Shown: positions 43,457 through 52,496 of the stretch, piece after piece | Position numbering within the stretch: position 1 is the stretch's first letter | Layout: every line of letters starts with the position of its first letter | Assembly (NCBI RefSeq): GCF_003402535.2 | Contig: NZ_AP025172.1 | Coordinates: 1-64,000 of the forward strand | DNA length: 64,000 nt | DNA from: Cupriavidus sp. P-10 | Lineage (GTDB): Bacteria; Pseudomonadota; Gammaproteobacteria; Burkholderiales; Burkholderiaceae | Direction of reading: 5' to 3' | The notes under the pieces: generated by a model | What the model was told of the DNA's origin: nothing | Seen by the model: the letters and a program-made list of their open reading frames with translations, nothing else | The model's database searches: none | Position numbers and translations under genes: made by a program

Positions 43457-44257
43457 ATGTCTGGCCGTCTCGAAGGAAAGGTTGTCATCGTTACCGGCGC
43501 GGGTTGCGTCGGCCCCGGTTGGGGCAATGGCCGCGCCGTTGCGGTGCGCTTCGCACAGGAGGGCGCCAAGATTTTTGCCGTCGACAAAAGTGCTGATGCG
43601 ATGCGTGAAACGCTGGAGCGGCTGGACGCCGCGGGCGCAGAGTTTGACTCGCATCTGTGCGACGTGACCGACACCGCGGCGGTCAAGGCCATGGTCGATG
43701 CCTGCGTGGCGCGCTTCGGGCGCGTGGATGTGCTGGTCAACAACGTCGGCGGCTCGGCCAAGGGTGGCCCGGTGCAGCTTAGCGAAGAAGACTGGGACCG
43801 CCAGCTCAACTTCAATCTGAAGAGTGTCTTCCTGACCTGCAAGCACGTGCTGCCGCACATGGAGCAACAGGGCGGTGGCGCCATCGTCAATACCGCGTCG
43901 ACCTCAGGCATCCGCTGGACCGGTTCGGCCCAGGTCGGCTACGCCTCGGCCAAGGCGGCGATCATCCAGCTCTCGCGCGTCGTCGCGGTCGAGTACGCCA
44001 GGAAGAACATTCGCGTCAACACGGTGATCCCCGGCCAGATGCATACGCCGATGGTGGAGGCGCGCCTTGCCGGGCAACGCGCGGGCGGTGATGTCGACGC
44101 ACTGCTGGCCCAGCGCCAGGCACGTATTCCGCTCGGGTTCATGGGAGATGGCCGCGATACCGCCAATGCGGCGCTGTTCCTGGCATCCGACGAAGCGCGC
44201 TTCGTCACCGGCACGGAGATCGTGGTCGACGGTGGCATGAGCGTACGCTGCGACTGA
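43457..44257 (+). CDS. Short-chain dehydrogenase/reductase
   Basis: This SDR has 266 residues. The cofactor loop is extended, VTGAGCVGPGWGNGRA, with an insertion after TGAG compared with the usual TGxxxGIG. NNVGG replaces the usual NNAG, and the catalytic Ser/Tyr/Lys appear in NTASTSG and YASAKAA. The C-terminus FVTGTEIVVDGG is normal. It is followed 45 bases on by a Bug gene. The odd nucleotide loop is shared, from memory, with some catabolic SDRs of Burkholderiales. The substrate is unknown. Confidence 0.88.
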   Translation: MSGRLEGKVVIVTGAGCVGPGWGNGRAVAVRFAQEGAKIFAVDKSADAMRETLERLDAAGAEFDSHLCDVTDTAAVKAMVDACVARFGRVDVLVNNVGGSAKGGPVQLSEEDWDRQLNFNLKSVFLTCKHVLPHMEQQGGGAIVNTASTSGIRWTGSAQVGYASAKAAIIQLSRVVAVEYARKNIRVNTVIPGQMHTPMVEARLAGQRAGGDVDALLAQRQARIPLGFMGDGRDTANAALFLASDEARFVTGTEIVVDGGMSVRCD

Positions 44258-44302
44258 GCAGCATCAAGCGCGGAATTAGCAGGCAGAGCTTTGGAGTTGC
44301 AA

Positions 44303-45295
44303 ATGAAATCTTCCCTTGGCATCGGGCGCCGCCAGGCGTTGGGCCTTATCGCCGGCGTCATGCTCGGCACGCTGGCATCCGGCGCGCACGCCGCGACGTT
44401 CCCGGACAAGCCGATTCGCCTGGTGGTGGCGTTCTCGGCGGGCGGACCGACCGACATCCTCGCCCGTGTGATCGCACGCGATATGAGCACGCGGCTGGGC
44501 CAGCAGATCATCGTCGACAACCGTCCCGGTGCCGGCGGCAATATTGCCGCGGAGTTTGTGGCGAAATCGCCGGCGGATGGCTACACCCTTCTGTACAACA
44601 GCTCGTCGATTGCGATTTCGCCGGCGCTCTTCAACAACACCAAACTCAATCCGGACCAGATCTTCGCGCCCGTCGGCTACGCTGCTACCGTGCCGCTGGT
44701 GCTGATCGTCAACGCCGACTCGCCGGTGAAGGCACCGGCCGACTTCATCAAGCTGCTGAAGGCCAAACCGGGGCAGCTCAACTTCGGCTCGTCCGGCAAC
44801 GGCACCATCGATCACTTGACCAGCGTGGTGTTTGCCGACAAGACCAAGACCAGGTTCAACCACGTCCCCTACAAAGGCAATGCAGCGGCACTGCCGGACC
44901 TGCTCGCCGGACGCATCGACTTCATGATGTCGGGGAGCCTGAACGCGGTGCTGCCGTTTATCAAGGAAGGCAAGCTGCGCGCGGTTGCGGCCACTACTGT
45001 CAAGCGGGTTTCGGTGCTGCCGGACGTGCCGACGCTGGCTGAGTCTGTGCTGCCGGGGTTTGATTCCGGCACCTGGCAAGGCATTGTGGCGCCAAAGGGC
45101 ACGCCCACGCCGGTGGTCGAACGGCTCAACCGCGAGTTGAACGCCACGCTCAAGGCGCCTGAGGTGATCAAGGCGCTGCATGCGCAAGGCGCGGAGCCTA
45201 CCGGCGGCACACCTGCCCAGTACCGTGACCTGATCCACGGCGAGTACGCCCGCTGGACCAAGGTGGTGAAAGACACCGGCGCGACGGCGAACTGA
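44303..45295 (+). CDS. Bug-family periplasmic binding protein, 4
   Basis: This Bug receptor has 330 residues. The N-terminus has paired arginines ahead of the hydrophobic core (GIGRRQALGLIAGVMLG), which may direct it to the Tat system; cleavage is probably near AHAA at residue 30. Motifs are IRLVVAFSAGGPTDILAR, VDNRPGAGGNIAAEFVAKSPADGYTLL and HVPYKGNAAALPDLLAGRID. GGAG lies 6 bases before the ATG. Its stop overlaps the start of the amidohydrolase gene (TGATG), so the two are translated together. Confidence 0.93.
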   Translation: MKSSLGIGRRQALGLIAGVMLGTLASGAHAATFPDKPIRLVVAFSAGGPTDILARVIARDMSTRLGQQIIVDNRPGAGGNIAAEFVAKSPADGYTLLYNSSSIAISPALFNNTKLNPDQIFAPVGYAATVPLVLIVNADSPVKAPADFIKLLKAKPGQLNFGSSGNGTIDHLTSVVFADKTKTRFNHVPYKGNAAALPDLLAGRIDFMMSGSLNAVLPFIKEGKLRAVAATTVKRVSVLPDVPTLAESVLPGFDSGTWQGIVAPKGTPTPVVERLNRELNATLKAPEVIKALHAQGAEPTGGTPAQYRDLIHGEYARWTKVVKDTGATAN

Positions 45296-46134
45296 TGGCA
45301 GCCAGCGACGAAGCCAATATGCCCGCCTCGGCAGCAGTGTGGGACTGCCACACGCATATCTACGGACCCTATGACCGGCACCCGCTGCCCGACGGTGCAG
45401 TGTATGCGCCGCAGGCGGCACCGTTCGATGTCCTGCGCGCAATGCACCGGTCGCTTGGCATTGCGCACGGCGTGATCGTGCAGGCGGCCTGCTATGGCAG
45501 TGACCATGGCGCGCTGCTGGCTGCGCTCGATGCGGGCGATGGCGCGTATCGCGGCATCGCCGTGATTGCGCCGGACATGGACGAGACGCTGTTGGCGCAG
45601 ATGGCGGAACGGGGCGTCAAGGGCGTACGCATCGGCCTGATGAGTCATCTCGGCAATGCCTTCGATTCGGGTCGCGTGCGCGCGACGGTCGAGCGCATCC
45701 GCCCGTATGGCTGGCATGCCCTGGTCCATGGCACGCCGGGGGATGTGGTCCGGGCGGTCGAAGCCGTGGGCCATCTCGGCACCCAGCTCGTCATCGACCA
45801 TATGGCGCGCGTTGCGGTCTCCGAGGCCGCGCTGGCGCGCCAGCTCGACAACGTCTGTGCGTTGCTGCGCAATGAATCGGTGTGGATCAAGGTCTCAGGC
45901 GTCGACCGCATCACCGCGGGTGACCTCGACGCACCGCAGGCACGCATCGTACTGGAGCACCTGTTGGCGGTGGCGCCCACCCGTGCGATCTGGGGCACAG
46001 ACTGGCCGCATCCAAACCTGTCCTATCCCGTGCCGGACGACCGTGCGTTGCTGGGGTGGCTGCAAGCTGCGGCCGGCAATGACTCACTGCTGCGCGCCGT
46101 GTTGTCGGAGAACCCGTCCCGTCTCTACGGATAA
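45295..46134 (+). CDS. Amidohydrolase_2-family hydrolase (lactonase-like)
   Basis: This is a 279-residue metal-dependent hydrolase of the amidohydrolase_2 family, similar in pattern to 2-pyrone-4,6-dicarboxylate or sulfomuconolactone hydrolases. Metal or active-site residues are in place: DCHTHIYGP near residue 17, VIDHMAR, and WGTDWPHPN late in the protein. It is coupled to the Bug gene by an overlapping TGATG. With the SMP-30 lactonase after it, opening of a lactone in a ring-cleavage or sugar-lactone route is the best guess. Confidence 0.9.
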   Translation: MAASDEANMPASAAVWDCHTHIYGPYDRHPLPDGAVYAPQAAPFDVLRAMHRSLGIAHGVIVQAACYGSDHGALLAALDAGDGAYRGIAVIAPDMDETLLAQMAERGVKGVRIGLMSHLGNAFDSGRVRATVERIRPYGWHALVHGTPGDVVRAVEAVGHLGTQLVIDHMARVAVSEAALARQLDNVCALLRNESVWIKVSGVDRITAGDLDAPQARIVLEHLLAVAPTRAIWGTDWPHPNLSYPVPDDRALLGWLQAAAGNDSLLRAVLSENPSRLYG

Positions 46135-46163
46135 CCCTCTTTCCGGAGCCTCCAGGCTCAACG

Positions 46164-47123
46164 ATGACCATGCACTCTCTTCTTGCACCGGCCGAGCCGG
46201 TGCGCTACCCGGATGCGCGCGTCCAGGCACTGAGCCCGCGCTTCGAGAAGTACCACCTGCCCCTTGCCGCGATCGACCGCATTGCCGTCGGCTGCCGCTG
46301 GAGCGAAGGCCCGGTCTGGTTCGGTGATGGCCGCTACCTGCTGTGGAGCGATGTCCCGAACGACCGGATCCTGCGCTGGGATGAGGAGACCGGCAACACC
46401 AGCGTGTTCCGTAGCCCGTCAAACCATGCCAACGGCAACACCCGCGACCGGCAGGGGCGGCTGGTGACCTGCGAACATGTCGGCCGGCGCGTCACGCGCA
46501 CCGAGTATGACGGCAGCATCACCGTGCTCGCGGACCGTTATGACGGCAAGCCGCTGAATTCCCCCAATGACGTGGTGGTGAAGTCGGACGGCTCGATCTG
46601 GTTCACCGATCCGCCGTTCGGTATCGCCGGCTACTACCAGGGCGAGAAGGCGACTTCGGAACTGCCGGAGCGCATTTACCGCATCGATCCGGTCAGCGGC
46701 CGCCTTGACATCGTCGCCGATGATGTCAGCGGGCCCAATGGCCTGGCATTCTCGCCTGACGAGGAAGTGCTGTATGTGATCGAGTCGCGCACCCGGCCGC
46801 GCCGCATCCGCGCTTTCCAGGTCAGCGAAGGCGGCCAGGCGCTGGGCGACAGCCGGGTACTGATTGACGCCGGGCCCGGCACCCCTGATGGCTTTCGCGT
46901 CGATATTGACGGAAACCTGTGGTGCGGCTGGGGCATGGGCACGCCCGAACTCGACGGCGTGCGCATCTTTGCCCCGGATGGCGAACCTATCGGGCATATC
47001 AGCCTGCCAGAGCGCTGCGCCAACCTGTGCTTCGGCGGACGCCATCGCAACCGGCTGTTCATGGCGTCCTGTACGTCGATCTATACGCTTTATGTCAATA
47101 CGCAAGGCGCGGCCGGCGGCTGA
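46164..47123 (+). CDS. SMP-30/gluconolactonase-family lactonase
   Basis: This 319-residue protein belongs to the SMP-30/gluconolactonase/LRE beta-propeller family. The metal ligands of the family are visible: Glu in WSEGPVWFGDGRYL, Asn in LNSPNDVVV and GPNGLAFSPDEE, and Asp in TPDGFRVDIDGNLW. Without a signal peptide it acts in the cytosol, opening a lactone. It stands in the Bug4-amidohydrolase-lactonase-Bug5 operon with 29-33 bases between genes. Whether the lactone is sugar-derived or muconolactone-like is not decided by the sequence. Confidence 0.92.
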   Translation: MTMHSLLAPAEPVRYPDARVQALSPRFEKYHLPLAAIDRIAVGCRWSEGPVWFGDGRYLLWSDVPNDRILRWDEETGNTSVFRSPSNHANGNTRDRQGRLVTCEHVGRRVTRTEYDGSITVLADRYDGKPLNSPNDVVVKSDGSIWFTDPPFGIAGYYQGEKATSELPERIYRIDPVSGRLDIVADDVSGPNGLAFSPDEEVLYVIESRTRPRRIRAFQVSEGGQALGDSRVLIDAGPGTPDGFRVDIDGNLWCGWGMGTPELDGVRIFAPDGEPIGHISLPERCANLCFGGRHRNRLFMASCTSIYTLYVNTQGAAGG

Positions 47124-47156
47124 CCGCAAGCACCCACAGAAGCGAGGCATTGCAAC

Positions 47157-48116
47157 ATGAGAAGGACTTTCCTGAAGGGTTCGCTGGCCGCGGTGCTGGC
47201 GATGTCATTGGGCCAGGCGGCCATGGCCGGCGACGTGGTGCGGATGGTGGTGGCATTCCCCGCGGGCGGGCCGGCGGACGCGCTGGCGCGCGCGATTTCC
47301 AGGCAACTGGAGACGGAACTCAAGCGCACGGTCATCATCGACAACCGGCCCGGGGCCAACGGCGCCATCGCCGTCAGCGCGGTCACCAAGGGACCGGCGG
47401 ATGGCTCGGTGTTCTTCCTGAGCAGTGCCGGGGCCATTGTCATCAACCCGTCCTTGTACAAGAACCTGTCGTACCACCCGAAGCGAGACCTGATGCCGGT
47501 TTCGCTGGTGGTCACCACGCCGCAGGTTCTTGTGGTGCCGCTGCAGTCGAAGATCGGCTCGGCGAAGGACCTGGTGGCGCAGAGCCGGGCAGGCCGCCCG
47601 GTTTCGCTGGCGTCATCCGGCATCGGCAGCATGCCGCACATGGCGATCGAGTTGTTCAAGGCCTCGACCTCGGCGGAGTTTCTCCATGTGGCGTACAAGG
47701 GCGCGGCGCCAGCCATCACCGATACGATCGGCGGGCAGGTGGATGCGTTCTTCGGCGATGCCTCCGGCCTGGTGCCCTTCATCGAGGGCAAGAAACTGAA
47801 GCCTGTCGCCGTGACCACGGCCAAACGCCTGCCATACCTGCCGGACGTGCCGACGCTGGATGAAAGCGGCATCAAGGGCGTCCATGCGGAGAACTGGTAC
47901 GGCATGATGGTGCCCGCCGGCACGCCGCAAAAGGTTGTGCAGACGTTGAATGAGGCCATCCGCAAGACGTTGGAGAGCAAGGACGTCAAGGCCAGTCTGG
48001 CAAAGATGGGCCTGACGCCGGCACCGTCGACTGCTGCGGAATTTGCCGGTCGGATTCGTGCGGACGGGGCCAAGTGGTCCAAGTTGATTGCGGAGCGGAA
48101 CGTCAAGCCTGAGTAA
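47157..48116 (+). CDS. Bug-family periplasmic binding protein, 5, with Tat signal
   Basis: This Bug receptor has 319 residues and begins MRRTFLKGSLAAVLAMSL, a textbook twin-arginine motif (RRxFLK), with cleavage after AMAG near residue 25. Tat export implies it folds in the cytosol. Motifs are VRMVVAFPAGGPADALAR, IIDNRPGANGAIA and HVAYKGAAPAITDTIGGQVD. It closes the Bug4-amidohydrolase-lactonase operon and is followed by a strong terminator. Confidence 0.93.
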   Translation: MRRTFLKGSLAAVLAMSLGQAAMAGDVVRMVVAFPAGGPADALARAISRQLETELKRTVIIDNRPGANGAIAVSAVTKGPADGSVFFLSSAGAIVINPSLYKNLSYHPKRDLMPVSLVVTTPQVLVVPLQSKIGSAKDLVAQSRAGRPVSLASSGIGSMPHMAIELFKASTSAEFLHVAYKGAAPAITDTIGGQVDAFFGDASGLVPFIEGKKLKPVAVTTAKRLPYLPDVPTLDESGIKGVHAENWYGMMVPAGTPQKVVQTLNEAIRKTLESKDVKASLAKMGLTPAPSTAAEFAGRIRADGAKWSKLIAERNVKPE

Positions 48117-48222
48117 TGTTGTTGCCGGATCCCGGTCCGGTTCGGGGGGCGGGTGCGACGTCGGTTTGCAGTCCCGAATTCCCCGGGCTGGCGATCTGGG
48201 ACTGGTTGGGGGAATAGGGTTG

Positions 48223-48261
48223 GCCCTGCAGGGTTTGTGCGCTCTGCAGGGCTTTTTTTTT
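48223..48261 (+). terminator. Rho-independent terminator after the fifth Bug gene
   Basis: GCCCTGCAG (48223-48231) pairs with CTGCAGGGC (48244-48252), followed by nine T residues. It ends the operon about 107 bases after the Bug stop and separates two neighbouring Bug genes. Confidence 0.92.
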
Positions 48262-48282
48262 GCTGACGGTGTGCCGGCACTA

Positions 48283-48301
48283 AATTCCACGCAGTGGAAT
48301 T
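48283..48301. promoter_or_regulatory. Perfect 19-bp palindromic operator candidate
   Basis: AATTCCAC-GCA-GTGGAATT has perfect 8-bp arms. A further GTGGAAT half-site lies at 48310-48316. It sits between the terminator and the next Bug start (48413), so it probably controls the Bug6-hydratase-ligase-MmgE operon. The regulator that binds is not adjacent. Confidence 0.6.
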
Positions 48302-48412
48302 GGGAGGATGTGGAATCGCCCGCCTGGACTTAAGCTGTTTCTAACAAAGAAACGCGCCCGGTGCATGCAGTCTGATGATCGCGGCGTTCCGACTTATTCC
48401 AGGAGACAAAGC

Positions 48413-49408
48413 ATGCGTCCGTTCTGTACCGGCTTCTTCCGCCGGCTTGCCAAGGCAGCCATCCCGTTCCTCATGGCCGCGGCAGCGCCTTTGCCCGCGT
48501 TCGCGGCCTTCCCAGACAAGCCGATCCGCATGGTGGTGCCGTTCGCCCCCGGCGGCGGCACTGACCTGGTCGCACGTGCGATGGGCATCACCATGGGCGC
48601 GGACCTGGGCCAGCCCGTCATCGTCGACAACAAGCCGGGTGGCAGCACCATCATCGGCACCGATGCGGTGGCCAAGAGCGCGCCCGACGGCTACACGCTG
48701 GTGATGGCCACGATGGCCCACGCGGTCAACCCGAGCCTGCACAAGAAGCTGCCGTTCGATACGGAGAAGGCGTTCGCGCCGGTCATGCTGGTGGGCCGCT
48801 CCCCCAACGTGCTGGTGGTGAAGCCGGACAGCCCCATCAAGACCGTGCAGGACCTGATCGCGGCCGCCAAGGCCAAGCCAGGCAAGCTCAACTACGCCTC
48901 GCAAGGCGCAGGCACTTCGGCACACCTGGCCGGCGAGCTGTTCAAGAGTATGGCCAGGGTCGACATGAACCACGTTCCTTATCGCGGTGCCGGGCCGGCG
49001 ATCACGGACCTGCTCGGCGGGCAGGTCGATGTGATGTTCGCCACCGCAGCCGCAGTCGCACCGCACCTGGAGAGCGGCAAGCTTCGGGCGGTGGCGGTCA
49101 CGACCGCGCAGCGCTCGCAGGCGCCCGCGTTGAGCAAGGTGCCGACGATCGCGGAAAGCGGTGTGCCCAATTACGTGGCGGATAGCTGGTATGGCCTGTT
49201 CGTGCCGGCCGGCACGCCATCGGCGGTGATCACGCGGCTGAACGCCGCGGCGAAGAAGGCCGTGCACACCGACGCGTTCCGCAAGCGCGCCGAGCAGGAA
49301 GGGCTTGCCATCAGTGGCGGCACGCCAGACGAGTTTGGCCGCTACGTCAAGGCCGAGAGCGAACGCTGGAGCAAGGTCATCAAGGACGCCAACATCACGG
49401 CCGACTGA
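48413..49408 (+). CDS. Bug-family periplasmic binding protein, 6
   Basis: This Bug receptor has 331 residues; AGGAGACAAAGC precedes the ATG. A basic N-terminus (FFRRLAKAA) and hydrophobic core end at AFAA near residue 32. Motifs are IRMVVPFAPGGGTDLVAR, VIVDNKPGGSTIIG and NHVPYRGAGPAITDLLGGQVD. It leads an operon with an enoyl-CoA hydratase-like gene, an acyl-CoA ligase and an MmgE/PrpD gene. The ligand is likely the acid that the ligase activates. Confidence 0.93.
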   Translation: MRPFCTGFFRRLAKAAIPFLMAAAAPLPAFAAFPDKPIRMVVPFAPGGGTDLVARAMGITMGADLGQPVIVDNKPGGSTIIGTDAVAKSAPDGYTLVMATMAHAVNPSLHKKLPFDTEKAFAPVMLVGRSPNVLVVKPDSPIKTVQDLIAAAKAKPGKLNYASQGAGTSAHLAGELFKSMARVDMNHVPYRGAGPAITDLLGGQVDVMFATAAAVAPHLESGKLRAVAVTTAQRSQAPALSKVPTIAESGVPNYVADSWYGLFVPAGTPSAVITRLNAAAKKAVHTDAFRKRAEQEGLAISGGTPDEFGRYVKAESERWSKVIKDANITAD

Positions 49409-49466
49409 GCGCGGCACTCGTGGAGAACCGCTCGCACTGATCGCAAACAAGGAACCGGACAGGACC

Positions 49467-50261
49467 ATGGACAACTATTCCCTGATTGAACTGAAGATTG
49501 AAACTGGCATCGCGCTGCTCGCCTTTAACCGCCCCGACAAGCGCAATGCCATGAGCGACGACATGCGCTCGGAATTCATCGACGCGCTGGAGCGTGTGGC
49601 GGCGGACAAGGCGATCCGCGCTCTGGTGCTCACCGGCAACGGCAAGGGCTTCTGCGCCGGCGGCGACGTGGCCGGCATGCAGCGCCGCATGGAAGCGCCG
49701 CAGGGTGAGGTGGGGTTCAACGGCTGGAGCCGTCAGCAGCGGGTCCATCACACCGTCAAGCTGCTCCACACCATGCCCAAGCCCACCATCGCCGCGGTCA
49801 ACGGTGCCGCAGCCGGGCTGGGTGCCGATACCGCGCTGTGCTGCGATTTCGTGCTGGCCTCCGAATCGGCGTCGTTTTCGTGGTCCTATATCAACCGGGG
49901 CCTGATCCCGGACGGTGGCGGCATGTATTTCCTGCCGCGCCGCGTGGGGCTGTCGGCGGCAAAGGAACTGGTCTTCACGGGCCGCAAGGTCGGGGCACAG
50001 GAGGCCAAGGCCCTCGGAATCGCCGACCGTCTGAGCAAGCCCGAAGCGCTGATCGCCGATGCGCTGACCTGGGCGTCGGAACTGAGCCAGGGCTCGGCCA
50101 CCGCGATCGCGCTGGGCAAGAGCATCATGAACCAGTCCTTCGAACTGCCCGCCGACCAGGTCTTTGCCCAGGGCAGCCAGGCGCAGGGCATCTGCTACAC
50201 CAGCACCGAGCATCGCGAGTCCGTGCTGGCTTTTCTGAACAAGACCGCAGCCAAGGCCTGA
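49467..50261 (+). CDS. Enoyl-CoA hydratase/isomerase-family protein
   Basis: This is a crotonase-superfamily protein of 264 residues. The oxyanion-hole segments are GKGFCAGGDVAGM and NGAAAGLGADTALCCDF. Of the two catalytic Glu of true hydratases, the first position has no Glu and the second is Asp (LIPDGGGMYFLPR), as in PaaG-like isomerases. It therefore more likely isomerises, or cleaves, an acyl-CoA than hydrates it. It lies 58 bases after the Bug gene and 4 bases before the ligase. Confidence 0.9.
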   Translation: MDNYSLIELKIETGIALLAFNRPDKRNAMSDDMRSEFIDALERVAADKAIRALVLTGNGKGFCAGGDVAGMQRRMEAPQGEVGFNGWSRQQRVHHTVKLLHTMPKPTIAAVNGAAAGLGADTALCCDFVLASESASFSWSYINRGLIPDGGGMYFLPRRVGLSAAKELVFTGRKVGAQEAKALGIADRLSKPEALIADALTWASELSQGSATAIALGKSIMNQSFELPADQVFAQGSQAQGICYTSTEHRESVLAFLNKTAAKA

Positions 50262-50265
50262 CACC

Positions 50266-52368
50266 ATGAATGCTATCCAACGACTCGTCTCGCCGCGCAG
50301 CGTTGCCGTGATCGGCGCTTCCGCTGATCCCTCCAAGACCGCCGGCCGTCCGGTTTCCTACCTGCGCAAGCATGGATTCAGCGGGGCGATCTATCCGGTC
50401 AATCCCAAGGTCGAGTCGATCGACGGGCTGCGTTGCTATCCTGACATTGCCTCGCTGCCCGAAGTGCCGGATGTCGGCATCGTGCTCCTGGGCGCCGAGC
50501 GTGCGCACCTGGCGGTGCGCGACCTGGCGGCGCGCGGCGCGGGAGCGGCAATCGTGCTGGCAAGCGGCTATACGGAGACCGGCGCCGAGGGCGCGCGGCG
50601 TCAGGCCGAACTGATCGAGGCCGCCGGCAGCATGCGCCTGCTGGGGCCCAATACCATCGGCCTGGTCAACCTGACTGACAACATACCGCTGTCGGCGAGC
50701 GGCGCGCTGGAAATGGACCAGTTCCCGGCCGGCAGCATCGGCGTGGTGTCGCAAAGCGGCGGCATCCTCGGCGCCTTGCTGTCGCGCGCCGCGGCGCGCG
50801 GCATCGGCCTGTCCAAGCTGGTTTCTACCAGCAATGAAGTCGACCTGGACCTGGCCGACTTTATCGATTACCTGGCCGATGACGAGGCCACTCGCGTGAT
50901 CGCGCTGTATGTCGAGAGCGTGCGCAACCCGGAAACGTTCCGCCGTGCGGCGCTGAAGGCGGCGCGCGCTGGCAAGCCGGTGGTGGCGTTCAAGATCGGG
51001 CGCTCCGAGAGCGGCGCGCGCGCCGCGGTGTCGCACACGGGTGCGCTGGCCGGTGCGGATCGCATGTATGACGCGCTGTTCGAACAGGTCGGCGTGATTC
51101 GCGCGCAGACGTTCTCGGACCTGCTCGACATGCCCGCCGCCCTGGCTACCGGGCGCAAACTGACCGGCAATCGCGTGGCGATCCTGACCTCGACCGGCGG
51201 CGCAGGCACGCTGGTCTCGGACAGCCTGGGCGTGGCCGGCTTCGAGACGCCGGCGCCGGACGAGGCGACCGCGGCGAAACTGCGCGCGCTGCAGAAGGGC
51301 GACCACGCGGCGCTCGACCGCAATCCGATCGACGTGACACTGGCCGGGCTGCAGCCTGACCTGCTCCGCGCCGCGATCCGCATCCTGCTCGAAAGCCCGA
51401 GCTATGACGCGGTCGCAGTGATCGTGGGCTCGTCCAGCCTGGCTATGCCGGACCTGATGGCCAATGCCATTCGCGACTGCCTCCCCGACAGCGACAAGCC
51501 GGTGATTGCGTATGTAAGCCCGCATGCGCTGGAAGTCGCATCGCTGCTCAATCGTCGGGGCGTGCCGGCGTTTTCCGCGCCGGAGGCATGCACGGTGGCG
51601 ATCGACGCGATGCTGCGTGCGGGCAATCTCAGCGCGGTCGACGAAACGGGCACCCCCACGCTGCCGTTGCCGGATCTCGCCGCCTATGGCACCGGCTCGA
51701 TCGACGAAGCCGCGGCCAAGACCCTGTTCGCCGGTTTCGGCATACCGGTTGCCAAGGAGGCTGTGGTTGCAGATGGCGACGAGGCGGTGGCGGCCGCGCA
51801 GGCCTTCAGTGGCAATGTCGTGCTGAAGATCCTGTCGGCCGAGATCACCCACAAGAGCGATGTCGGTGGCGTGGCAGTCAATGTCCCGCCTGCGGAGGTG
51901 GCAAGCCGGCTGGCAAGAATGGCAAGCGACGTGCAGTCGGCCACGGGTATCGCGCCACAACGCTTCCTGGTGCAGGAAATGGTCAAGGGGGGCGTCGAAG
52001 TGATCCTCGGCATGCACCGCGACGCGCTCGGCACCGGGATCCTGCTCGGCATGGGCGGCGTGACCGCGGAACTGTTCGGCGATACCACGCTGCGGCTGCT
52101 GCCTGGCGAGTGCGGATTGACCCGGGAGGCTGCGCTGGAAATGATCGGGCGCCTGAAAACGGCCCCGCTGCTGCAGGGCTACCGGGGCCGGCCGAAGGCG
52201 GATGTTGAGGCGCTGGCCGAAGCGATCGTCGCCTTCTCGCGCATGGTTGCCACGCTTGGAGAGCGGCTGGTCGAGGCGGAGATGAATCCCGTGTTCGTCC
52301 TGCCCGAAGGGCAGGGCGTGGTGGCCGCCGATGGCGTGGCGGTGCTGGCCGGCAACGACAGGCTCTGA
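50266..52368 (+). CDS. ADP-forming acyl-CoA synthetase (acetate-CoA ligase family)
   Basis: This 700-residue protein activates a carboxylic acid to its CoA thioester with ATP, giving ADP. It has the fused domain order of this family: CoA-binding (about 1-130, SPRSVAVIGASADPSKTAGRPV), ligase-CoA domains (about 145-450, VVSQSGGILGALLSRAAARG and the phospho-His segment SHTGALAGADR), and a C-terminal ATP-grasp domain (about 480-695, FLVQEMVKGGVEVILGMHRD). It begins 4 bases after the hydratase-like gene. It feeds the CoA-linked branch of this region. Confidence 0.93.
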   Translation: MNAIQRLVSPRSVAVIGASADPSKTAGRPVSYLRKHGFSGAIYPVNPKVESIDGLRCYPDIASLPEVPDVGIVLLGAERAHLAVRDLAARGAGAAIVLASGYTETGAEGARRQAELIEAAGSMRLLGPNTIGLVNLTDNIPLSASGALEMDQFPAGSIGVVSQSGGILGALLSRAAARGIGLSKLVSTSNEVDLDLADFIDYLADDEATRVIALYVESVRNPETFRRAALKAARAGKPVVAFKIGRSESGARAAVSHTGALAGADRMYDALFEQVGVIRAQTFSDLLDMPAALATGRKLTGNRVAILTSTGGAGTLVSDSLGVAGFETPAPDEATAAKLRALQKGDHAALDRNPIDVTLAGLQPDLLRAAIRILLESPSYDAVAVIVGSSSLAMPDLMANAIRDCLPDSDKPVIAYVSPHALEVASLLNRRGVPAFSAPEACTVAIDAMLRAGNLSAVDETGTPTLPLPDLAAYGTGSIDEAAAKTLFAGFGIPVAKEAVVADGDEAVAAAQAFSGNVVLKILSAEITHKSDVGGVAVNVPPAEVASRLARMASDVQSATGIAPQRFLVQEMVKGGVEVILGMHRDALGTGILLGMGGVTAELFGDTTLRLLPGECGLTREAALEMIGRLKTAPLLQGYRGRPKADVEALAEAIVAFSRMVATLGERLVEAEMNPVFVLPEGQGVVAADGVAVLAGNDRL

Positions 52369-52496
52369 CGAGACCCTGGCATGTGCAACGAACGCGACGG
52401 TTCGTTGATGACTTCGGTCGATGGGTGCGAGGTCATCTGGCGAACCTGCAGCACTCCCCCCGACACGCCGGCGCAGGCCGGCTGAGGAGACCTATC

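Noticed and set aside
39326..48116. Bug receptors as subunits of complete tripartite transporters
   Set aside because: No TctA-sized (about 500 residue) or TctB-sized membrane proteins occur beside any of them in this window.
50125..52017. A 630-codon open frame antisense to the acyl-CoA ligase gene
   Set aside because: It mirrors the real gene in a high-GC region, is rich in Arg, His, Gln and Gly without any recognisable domain, and has no ribosome site; the sense strand carries a complete known family.
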